Position numbers and translations under genes: made by a program. Shown here one piece after another: positions 57,144 to 64,000 of a DNA stretch of 64,000 nt (its first letter is position 1; the number at the start of each line of letters is the position of its first letter). This DNA is from Vibrio metschnikovii CIP 69.14 (lineage in GTDB: Bacteria; Pseudomonadota; Gammaproteobacteria; Enterobacterales; Vibrionaceae), in NCBI RefSeq assembly GCF_000176155.1, contig NZ_ACZO01000005.1:186001-250000 (forward strand). The letters run 5' to 3'. The notes under the pieces are model-generated. The model made no database searches. It had not been told where the DNA came from and worked only from the letters and a program-made list of their open reading frames with translations.

Positions 57144-57171
57144 AGAAAGGCAGCGCTATCGCTGCCTTTCT
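57144..57171. terminator. Terminator between the hydroxyacid dehydrogenase gene and valS
   Basis: A perfect 12-bp stem (AGAAAGGCAGCG / CGCTGCCTTTCT) around CTAT, with TTGTT after it on the plus strand and AAAG symmetrically on the other side. It serves the two convergent genes. Confidence 0.85.
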
Positions 57172-57190
57172 TGTTAAGTAAAGATGATAT

Positions 57191-60049
57191 TTATAAAGCG
57201 CTGATAGTGGCTTTTTGTTCGATTAACTTCACCAGGGTTTCTTGATAGCCATTGAGTTTGTCACGCTCGACAGCAACCACTGCTTCTGGGGCTTTAGCGA
57301 CAAACCCTTGATTGCTCAGTTTGCCTTCGATGCGTTTGATCTCGCCTTCGGTTTTGGCGATTTCTTTCGCTAGACGCTCAAGTTCAGCTTGTTTATCAAT
57401 CAATCCTGCCATCGGGATCATCAATTCCGATTTGCCGACCAGTGCGGTAGCACAAGCTGCCGTTACTTCATTGCTTTCAATCACTCGTACGGACTCAAGT
57501 TTGGCGAGAGAAATCAGCACAGGTTTATTGGCTTCAACGCGTGCGGCATCTTCTTCGCTAGCAACTTTTAACATCACCGATAAAGGTTTGCCCGGATTAA
57601 TGTCATACTCAGCACGTAGGTTACGAATGCTGGTAATAAAGGCTTTTACCCATTCAATATCATCCAGTGCCTGTTGATTAAAGTTCTCTGGATTATATTG
57701 AGGTAGTGCTTGGAGCATGATGGTCTCGCCCTCAACCCCGTCAACCAGAGGCTTGATGCTTTGCCAGATGGTTTCGGTAATATAAGGGATCACCGGGTGA
57801 GCCAAACGCAGTGTTTTTTCGAGAACGGTAATAAGGGTGCGACGCGTACCGCGTTGCTGAGCTTCAGACCCTTTCCAAAGAATGGGTTTGGTTAGCTCTA
57901 GATACCAGTCACAGAATTGGTTCCAGATAAACTCGTATAAGGTATTTGCAGCCATATCTAATCGGAAGTTATTGATATGGTTGTTAAACTCTTTGGCTGC
58001 TAGCTCAAACTGGGATTCAATCCACTTGTCGGCCAGTGAGTACTCGATCTCGCCAGCAGTAAACCCACAGTCTTGCGCTTCGGTATTCATCAACACGTAA
58101 CGGCTGGCATTCCACAACTTATTACAGAAGTTACGGTAGCCCTCTAAGCGTTTCATATCCCAGTTAATATCACGACCGGTTGAAGCCATGGCTGCTAGCG
58201 TGAAGCGCAGTGCGTCGGTTCCATAAGGTTCGATACCGTTTTCAAACGTTTTACGCGTGTTTTTCTCGATTTTAGCGGCAAGTTGAGGCTGCATCATGTT
58301 GCCACAACGTTTCTCAACTAATGACTCTAGATCAATACCATCGATCATATCGATAGGATCGAGGACATTACCTTTCGATTTTGACATTTTATCGCCATTT
58401 TCATCACGGATAAGACCGGTGACATAAACGGTTTTAAATGGGACTTGAGGTTTGCCATGCTCATCTTTACAGAAATGCATGGTCATCATGATCATCCGTG
58501 CTACCCAGAAGAAAATAATGTCAAAGCCTGTCACCAACACATCCGATGGATGGAAGGTTTTTAGTGCATCGGTATTGTCTGGCCAGCCTTGAGTACCAAA
58601 CGTCCAAAGTGCAGAGGAGAACCACGTATCTAACACATCGTTATCTTGCTTAAGCACCACGACTGGCGCAAGGTTGTGTTTAGTACGGACTTCTTGTTCA
58701 TCACGACCGACATAAACGTTGCCATCATTATCATACCAAGCCGGAATACGATGTCCCCACCAGAGCTGACGAGAAATACACCAATCTTGTACGTCGCGCA
58801 TCCAAGAGAAGTACATGTTTTCGTACTGCTTAGGCACAAACTGAATGTCACCGTTTTCGACGGCTTCGACCGCTGTTTTTGCTAACGGAGCAGTGCGTAC
58901 ATACCATTGATCGGTCAGCATCGGTTCAATTACGACACCACCACGATCACCATACGGTACCGTCAGATCGTGATCTTTGATTTCATCCAGTAAGCCCAGT
59001 TCAGTAAATTCCGCAACGATTGCCTTGCGTGCGGCAAAACGCTCCATACCGTGGTATTTTTCTGGAAGCTCACTGCTGTAAACATCACTTGCTTCACCAT
59101 TACTATTAAACACTTCGGCAGCATCACGAATGTTGGCATCAAAGGTGAGAATGTTGATCATCGGTAATTGATGGCGTTTACCCACTTCGTAGTCATTGAA
59201 GTCATGAGCCGGGGTGATTTTTACACAACCCGTGCCTTTTTCCATATCGGCGTGCTCATCGGCAACGATAGGAATGCGGCGATTAACGATAGGGAGTAGG
59301 ATTTCTTTACCGATCAATGCTTGGTAACGAGGATCTTCAGGGTTAACCGCGACACCAGTATCACCGAGCATGGTTTCAGGACGAGTGGTGGCGACGACGA
59401 TGTAATCTTTACCGTCCGCGGTTGTAATACCATCGGCTAACGGGTAGCGGAAGTGCCACATGTGGCCTTTGATATCTTTATTTTCAACTTCAAGATCGGA
59501 AATCGCGGTGTGCAGTTTTGGATCCCAGTTAACCAGACGTTTGCCACGATAGATCAAATCATCTTCATGCAAACGAACAAAGACCTCTTGCACGGCATTT
59601 GATAAACCTTCATCCATGGTAAAGCGTTCACGGTCCCAATCAACTGAGGCCCCTAGGCGACGTAACTGTTGAGTAATCGTACCGCCAGATTCAGCCTTCC
59701 ACTCCCAAATTTTGTCGATAAACGCTTCACGACCATAATCGTGCTTCGTTTTGCCTTCTTCAGCAGCAATTTTGCGTTCAACAACCATTTGGGTGGCGAT
59801 ACCAGCGTGGTCTGTTCCGACTTGCCATAAGGTATTTTTACCTTTCATACGTTCGCAACGGATCAAAGTATCCATGATGGTATCTTGGAAAGCGTGACCC
59901 ATATGAAGGCTACCAGTGACGTTCGGTGGCGGAATCATAATGCTGTACGCTGGCTTTGAGGTGTCACCGTGTGGCTTAAAGTAGCCGTTCTCTTCCCAAG
60001 TCTGATAGAGAGCTTGTTCGATTGCTGTTGGGTTATATGTCTTTTCCAT
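57191..60049 (-). CDS. valS: Valyl-tRNA synthetase
   Basis: Class I synthetase with HIGH-type motif [14 protein letters not shown] and KMSKS motif [11 protein letters not shown]. The editing (CP1) domain lies between ([18 protein letters not shown]). The C-terminal coiled-coil arm ([23 protein letters not shown]) is present. I start at the ATG at 60049 (952 aa; E. coli 951), the [12 protein letters not shown] start typical of the family. The holC-valS order is as in E. coli. Confidence 0.97.
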   Translation of the reverse strand: MEKTYNPTAIEQALYQTWEENGYFKPHGDTSKPAYSIMIPPPNVTGSLHMGHAFQDTIMDTLIRCERMKGKNTLWQVGTDHAGIATQMVVERKIAAEEGKTKHDYGREAFIDKIWEWKAESGGTITQQLRRLGASVDWDRERFTMDEGLSNAVQEVFVRLHEDDLIYRGKRLVNWDPKLHTAISDLEVENKDIKGHMWHFRYPLADGITTADGKDYIVVATTRPETMLGDTGVAVNPEDPRYQALIGKEILLPIVNRRIPIVADEHADMEKGTGCVKITPAHDFNDYEVGKRHQLPMINILTFDANIRDAAEVFNSNGEASDVYSSELPEKYHGMERFAARKAIVAEFTELGLLDEIKDHDLTVPYGDRGGVVIEPMLTDQWYVRTAPLAKTAVEAVENGDIQFVPKQYENMYFSWMRDVQDWCISRQLWWGHRIPAWYDNDGNVYVGRDEQEVRTKHNLAPVVVLKQDNDVLDTWFSSALWTFGTQGWPDNTDALKTFHPSDVLVTGFDIIFFWVARMIMMTMHFCKDEHGKPQVPFKTVYVTGLIRDENGDKMSKSKGNVLDPIDMIDGIDLESLVEKRCGNMMQPQLAAKIEKNTRKTFENGIEPYGTDALRFTLAAMASTGRDINWDMKRLEGYRNFCNKLWNASRYVLMNTEAQDCGFTAGEIEYSLADKWIESQFELAAKEFNNHINNFRLDMAANTLYEFIWNQFCDWYLELTKPILWKGSEAQQRGTRRTLITVLEKTLRLAHPVIPYITETIWQSIKPLVDGVEGETIMLQALPQYNPENFNQQALDDIEWVKAFITSIRNLRAEYDINPGKPLSVMLKVASEEDAARVEANKPVLISLAKLESVRVIESNEVTAACATALVGKSELMIPMAGLIDKQAELERLAKEIAKTEGEIKRIEGKLSNQGFVAKAPEAVVAVERDKLNGYQETLVKLIEQKATISAL

Positions 60050-60143
60050 AGTGCTCTTAAATGGATACTGTGAATGGTTAATCTTAGTCAAACTTCATAA
60101 GTGAAGGATCTTGGTCAAGATCGCCTTAACTATAAGGTTTGAC

Positions 60144-60593
60144 CTACGGATGCTGTAGCTCGATCGTTTGTAACTGATAGCCTGCTTGACGATAGATTTT
60201 ATATCGTTCACGTGCCAGCTGCTTGGTTTTTTCTTCGCAGGGGACGAAGTCTACCACCTCTCTAAAGGCGTTCGCAAAGGTTGTATGATTATCGGCCAGA
60301 TTTATTACCAATTGGCGATTGTAGGTTGGCTTCACTCCTTGATAGCCAATTTCAATCAGAGTGCCATATTTGGGACCTTCACCGATCAGGTTATGAGCGA
60401 TAAACTGAGTGGGCTCAACTTGCCAAAAGCGTTCCGCTAACTGTTCTGCGTGAAGCTGGTCTTGGCAATGTACGTACACCTTGGCACCTTGCCGAGCAAA
60501 ATGGTGCGCTAGGTAAACAATATAGTGCTCAAATCCTGTAATGGTCGCTTGAGGGCTATCATTAGCAATTAAATAAAAGGTTGCGGTTGCCAT
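60144..60593 (-). CDS. holC: DNA polymerase III chi subunit
   Basis: HolC links the clamp loader to single-stranded-DNA-binding protein. The N-terminal ATFYLIANDSP and the His/Gly-rich VYVHCQDQLHAEQLAERFWQ and the FAEREVVDFVP-like FREVVDFVPCEEKTKQLARERYKIYRQAGYQL end agree with the family. At 149 aa it is normal length. It is placed between pepA and valS, its conserved position. Confidence 0.94.
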   Translation of the reverse strand: MATATFYLIANDSPQATITGFEHYIVYLAHHFARQGAKVYVHCQDQLHAEQLAERFWQVEPTQFIAHNLIGEGPKYGTLIEIGYQGVKPTYNRQLVINLADNHTTFANAFREVVDFVPCEEKTKQLARERYKIYRQAGYQLQTIELQHP

Positions 60594-60617
60594 TGGTTAC
60601 CTCACATTGATTGCAAT

Positions 60618-60643
60618 AAAAAAGGGCCGTTTGGCCCTTTTTT
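60618..60643 (-). terminator. Terminator after pepA
   Basis: AAAAAAGGGCC-GTTT-GGCCCTTTTTT is a symmetrical GC-rich hairpin with T-run on either strand, located between the pepA stop and the holC start. holC-valS therefore need a promoter of their own or read-through. Confidence 0.92.
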
Positions 60644-60648
60644 GAGGT

Positions 60649-62157
60649 TTATTCCTCGCTATCGTGGCCACTACGATTGAGGAGAAATTGCACTAACATC
60701 GAGACTGGACGTCCAGTCGAACCTTTGGCTGCACCCGATTTCCAAGCTGTACCAGCCACATCAATATGTGCCCAGTTATATTTCTTGGTAAACTTCGATA
60801 AGAAACATCCTGCGGTGATGGCACCACCTGGACGACCGCCGATATTAGCCATATCAGCAAACGGGCTCTTTAATTGTTCATGATATTCATCTGCTAGCGG
60901 TAAACGCCAAGCACGATCACTTGATTGCTCAGAGGCGTTGATCAACTCATGAGCCAGAGGGTTATGGTTCGACATAACGGCACTGATGTGATGACCAAGA
61001 GCAATGACGCAAGCTCCCGTTAAGGTTGCGACATCAATGACGCAATCGGGTTCAAAACGCTCAACATAAGTTAGAGCATCACACAGTACTAATCGCCCTT
61101 CAGCATCGGTATTCAATACTTCAACGGTTTGGCCTGACATGGTAGTCAGGATATCGCCTGGGCGATAGGCATTACTGCCAGGCATATTTTCACAACCAGC
61201 CAAAATACCCACCACATTAATGGGTAGATTCAGCTTTGCCAGTGCCTTCATGGCACCAAAAACTGAAGCTGCGCCACACATGTCGTATTTCATCTCATCC
61301 ATGGCTTCGCCTGGTTTGAGTGAGATACCGCCTGAATCAAAGGTTAAGCCTTTACCAACCAGCACAATCGGTTTTGCTGTTGGGTCTGCGTGTCCTTTAT
61401 ATTCGATCACCGACATCATGGATTCATTTTTCGAACCTCGGCCTACCGCTAAATAAGACGTCATACCGAGTTTTTCCATCTCTTCTTCACCAATGATTTT
61501 GGTGGTGATGGTCGGATAATCGTCCGCTAAACGACGGGCTTGAGAAGCCAAATAGGCTGGGTTGGCGATATTCGGTGGCATATTACCAAGATCTTTACTG
61601 GCTTTCACACCAGAAGCAATGGCTAAACCATGGTTGATGGCTCGTTCACCTAAGCTTAATTCTCGGCGAGTTGGTACATTAAATACCAGCTTACGAAGTG
61701 GGCGACGAGTTTCTGGCTTAACACTTTTAAATTGATCAAAGGTATACAAACCATCTTTGGTTGCTTCTACGGCTTGACGAACTTTCCAGTAGGTGTCGCG
61801 GCCTTTAACGTGTAACTCAGTTAAGAAGCATACCGCTTCCATTGAGCCAGTTTCGTTAAGAGTGCTAATGGTTTTTTGGATGATCTCTTTATATTGACGT
61901 TCACCCAGTTCACGCTCTTTACCACAACCTACCAGTAATACTCGTTCAGACAAGACTCCCGGAACTTGATGCAACAGCAGCATCTGGCCCGGTTTTCCTT
62001 CTAGATCACCGCGACGCAATAGTGAACTGATGTAGCCATCACTGATTTTATCAAGCTGTTCTGCTACTGGAGAAAGTCGGCGTGGTTCAAAAACCCCCAC
62101 CACAATGCATGCACTGCGTTGTTTTTCTGGGCTACCACTTTTAACACTGAACTCCAT
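60649..62157 (-). CDS. pepA: Leucyl aminopeptidase (PepA)
   Basis: M17 zinc aminopeptidase. The signature [14 protein letters not shown], the metal ligands in [16 protein letters not shown] and [11 protein letters not shown] are intact. Length 502 aa (E. coli 503). Besides peptide turnover, PepA in E. coli is a DNA-binding architectural factor at carAB and in plasmid dimer resolution. That second role is not testable here. It diverges from lptF, as in E. coli. Confidence 0.97.
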   Translation of the reverse strand: MEFSVKSGSPEKQRSACIVVGVFEPRRLSPVAEQLDKISDGYISSLLRRGDLEGKPGQMLLLHQVPGVLSERVLLVGCGKERELGERQYKEIIQKTISTLNETGSMEAVCFLTELHVKGRDTYWKVRQAVEATKDGLYTFDQFKSVKPETRRPLRKLVFNVPTRRELSLGERAINHGLAIASGVKASKDLGNMPPNIANPAYLASQARRLADDYPTITTKIIGEEEMEKLGMTSYLAVGRGSKNESMMSVIEYKGHADPTAKPIVLVGKGLTFDSGGISLKPGEAMDEMKYDMCGAASVFGAMKALAKLNLPINVVGILAGCENMPGSNAYRPGDILTTMSGQTVEVLNTDAEGRLVLCDALTYVERFEPDCVIDVATLTGACVIALGHHISAVMSNHNPLAHELINASEQSSDRAWRLPLADEYHEQLKSPFADMANIGGRPGGAITAGCFLSKFTKKYNWAHIDVAGTAWKSGAAKGSTGRPVSMLVQFLLNRSGHDSEE

Positions 62158-62349
62158 GCGTACTCCTACATCCTAAAGACAAATAGAACTAAATGTTAGA
62201 TAATGCATTCTTACTTGATGAATCCGTTAATGGATCAACCTATAGTTTAGGTGTTCTAACAGATAGCGAAATTTTAAAAAAATAAAAGGTTCAACGGGAA
62301 ATTATAGTGATTCAATCAAAAAAACAAGTTTTGCATAGGTTATTTCAGC

Positions 62350-63453
62350 GTGATTATTGTTAGATATTTGATCAGAGAGACATTAAAGAGCCAGTTTGCG
62401 ATCTTTTTCGTGCTGTTTTTAGTGTTTTTGAGCCAAAAATTCATTCGTGTTCTCGCTGATGCTTCGGATGGTGAAATTCCTGCGCGAATGATCCTATCAA
62501 TCGTCGCGTTAAATATGCCAGCGATGGGATTGCTCATGCTGCCGCTGAGCTTATACATCGGTATTCTGCTGACCTTTGGTCGTTTGTACGCAGAAAGCGA
62601 AATCACCGTAATGAACGCAACGGGTATCGGAAATAAGTTTCTGATCCGCGCCGCGCTTTACTTAGCGATCATTACCTCAAGTGCCGCGGCTTTTAATGCT
62701 TTTTGGTTATCGCCATGGAGCCAAGATAAAGAAGCTCAACTCATTGAACAGTTAGCGGCGGAAAGTAGCGTTGATTTATTACAAAAAGGTCAATTTCAGC
62801 GCTCGCCAGATGGTTCATCAGTGGTTTTTATTGATAACATCGAAAATAGAAAGTTACAGAATGTTTTTGTCGCACAGCTTGCCCCCCGTCAATCGATTTT
62901 ACCTAGCGTGATGTTTTCTGATTCTGGCGAAGTCAAAGAATTGAGTGATGGCCGGCAGATGATCACTATGCATAATGGGGTTCGTTATGAAGGGGTTCCG
63001 ACGCGATTAGACTATATGATCACGCGTTTTGATCAATACGAAGGCTTAATTGGTCAACGCTCGGTCAAGGCTAAAGGACGTGATTGGCAAGAAACGCCGA
63101 CTTTAGCTCTGATTCGGAATCCTGACTCGCGTGCGCAAGCAGAGCTGCAATGGCGTATTTCATTGGTATTGTGTATTCCACTATTAACAATGTTGGTGGT
63201 GCCACTGTCGGCAGTCAATCCGAGACAGGGACGATTCGCCAAAATGGGCCCCGCCATTTTGATTTATTTAACCTATTTCTTAACCATCAGCGCCATGAAA
63301 TCGGCTTTAGAAGATGGAACGATTCCGATTGAAATCGGTATGTGGCCCATCAACGCCGCCTTGTTATTTGCAGCGATTATTGCAAATACCTTGGATAGCG
63401 TATGGGTAAGAAAGATGAAAGACAAATTCAGACCAAAGCGCAAGGTGGCCTAA
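62350..63453 (+). CDS. lptF: LPS export permease LptF
   Basis: One of the paired permeases of LptB2FGC. The 367-residue protein has three N-terminal membrane helices (about 12-120), a periplasmic beta-jellyroll (about 130-255) and three C-terminal helices (about 265-350). MIIVRYLIRETLKSQFAIFF and GILLTFGRLYAESEITVMNATGIG match LptF. The start is GTG at 62350. lptG follows three bases after its stop. Its cytoplasmic and periplasmic partners lptBAC are at 35-37 kb in this window. Confidence 0.95.
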   Translation: MIIVRYLIRETLKSQFAIFFVLFLVFLSQKFIRVLADASDGEIPARMILSIVALNMPAMGLLMLPLSLYIGILLTFGRLYAESEITVMNATGIGNKFLIRAALYLAIITSSAAAFNAFWLSPWSQDKEAQLIEQLAAESSVDLLQKGQFQRSPDGSSVVFIDNIENRKLQNVFVAQLAPRQSILPSVMFSDSGEVKELSDGRQMITMHNGVRYEGVPTRLDYMITRFDQYEGLIGQRSVKAKGRDWQETPTLALIRNPDSRAQAELQWRISLVLCIPLLTMLVVPLSAVNPRQGRFAKMGPAILIYLTYFLTISAMKSALEDGTIPIEIGMWPINAALLFAAIIANTLDSVWVRKMKDKFRPKRKVA

Positions 63454-63456
63454 TTC

Positions 63457-64000
63457 GTGTTTAAAATTTTAGATTGGTATATCGGGCGAACCATTATTGC
63501 TACCACAACTCTTGTACTGGTGACCTTCGTGGGCTTGTCCGGCATTATTAAATATGTTGAACAGTTAAGAAAAGTTGGTGATGGCAGCTATGATCTTTTG
63601 CAAGCCTTGTTTTTTGTGCTGTTAAGTGTGCCGCGTGATGTGGAAATGTTTTTTCCTATGGCGGCGCTACTGGGTGCGCTCATCGGTTTAGGAGCCTTAG
63701 CCGCCAGTTCAGAATTAGTGGTGATGCAAGCCTCTGGCTTTTCTAAATTAGATATCGGTTTATCGGTGCTCAAAACCGCGATTCCCTTAATGATTATTGT
63801 TACGTTACTGGGTGAATGGGGCGCTCCTCAAGCTCAAAAAATGGCGCGTGATATGCGCGCCTTCGCAACCTCTGGTGGTAATATCCTTTCCGTAAGGACA
63901 GGTGTATGGGCCAGAGACGCCAATGATTTTATCTTTGTTGCGAAGATTGATAATGAACGCCTCTATGGTCTGAATATGTGGCGTTTTGATGAGCAGAAAC
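63457..64000 (+). CDS. lptG: LPS export permease LptG, N-terminal part (3' end outside window)
   Basis: A GTG at 63457 (three bases after lptF) begins MFKILDWYIGRTIIATTTL, the LptG start. The frame stays open to the window end (181 codons). Three membrane helices precede the start of the periplasmic domain. The segment LLGALIGLGALAASSELVVMQASGFSK is the LptG equivalent of the LptF cytoplasmic-loop region. The remaining half lies beyond base 64000. Confidence 0.93.
   Translation, partial: MFKILDWYIGRTIIATTTLVLVTFVGLSGIIKYVEQLRKVGDGSYDLLQALFFVLLSVPRDVEMFFPMAALLGALIGLGALAASSELVVMQASGFSKLDIGLSVLKTAIPLMIIVTLLGEWGAPQAQKMARDMRAFATSGGNILSVRTGVWARDANDFIFVAKIDNERLYGLNMWRFDEQK

Noticed and set aside
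60107..60122. GATCTTG-GT-CAAGATC palindrome between holC and valS
   Set aside because: Short, with a two-base loop and no T-run; probably incidental, though it is in the valS leader.

Overview
This window reads as a core chromosomal segment of a gammaproteobacterium of the Vibrionaceae, most likely a Vibrio. The reasons are the TIGR03899-type gene beside cysDNC, a zrg-type zinc locus with a histidine-rich ZrgA, the gene order dbpA / cpdB / cobA-cysDNC, and codon use and moderate GC content throughout. The species cannot be fixed from sequence reading alone. No rRNA, tRNA, CRISPR, prophage, integron or insertion sequence was found. Almost every gene has a confident family assignment.

Layout. 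1-8.7 kb: the 3' end of dbpA, a Crp/Fnr-type regulator, periplasmic nucleotidase cpdB, the sulfate-activation operon cobA-cysDNC, and a TIGR03899 gene. A 34-codon membrane ORF lies here behind two palindromes. 8.7-12.3 kb: a five-gene minus-strand zinc-acquisition locus (DUF2607-like, zrgA, ABC ATPase, ABC permease, DUF3299) behind a perfect 35-bp Zur-type palindrome. 12.4-24.6 kb: ytfJ and an unassigned outer-membrane-like gene, msrA, the tamA-tamB-ytfP translocation/lipid-transport operon, ppa, fbp, mpl and ubiX. 24.7-28.2 kb: a TPP riboswitch and the thiamine importer thiBPQ. 28.3-31.7 kb: darP, pmbA, mgtE.

31.9-45.4 kb is an envelope-building block. On the minus strand run yrbG, kdsD, kdsC, lptC, lptA, lptB, rpoN, hpf, ptsN, rapZ and npr. 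Divergently on the plus strand run mlaFEDCB, ibaG, murA and plsC. LPS precursor synthesis (KdsD/KdsC), LPS export (LptABC here, LptF and LptG at the far end), phospholipid retrograde transport (Mla), TamAB and peptidoglycan synthesis (MurA, Mpl) are therefore all in one window.

45.5-50.2 kb: ridA, pyrBI with a leader peptide, an attenuator and a PurR-type operator, argF with an ArgR-type box, and a PIN-PhoH ATPase. 50.6-57.1 kb: rapA, an NRAMP-superfamily transporter with altered metal-site motifs, a cruciform-forming intergenic repeat, rluA and a D-2-hydroxyacid dehydrogenase. 57.2-64 kb: valS-holC-pepA on the minus strand and divergent lptF-lptG, with lptG cut by the window end.

Much of the order recalls two Escherichia coli neighbourhoods (msrA-tamAB-ytfP-ppa-fbp-mpl-darP-pmbA-pyrBI-ridA-argI-valS-holC-pepA-lptFG, and the mla/kds/lpt/rpoN/pts cluster) interleaved. 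The most useful leads are not new protein systems but regulatory and structural DNA: the Zur palindrome, paired palindromes before a tiny membrane ORF, a TPP riboswitch with an extra helix and a leader ORF touching the thiB start, the pyrBI control region, and several intergenic stem-loop elements.
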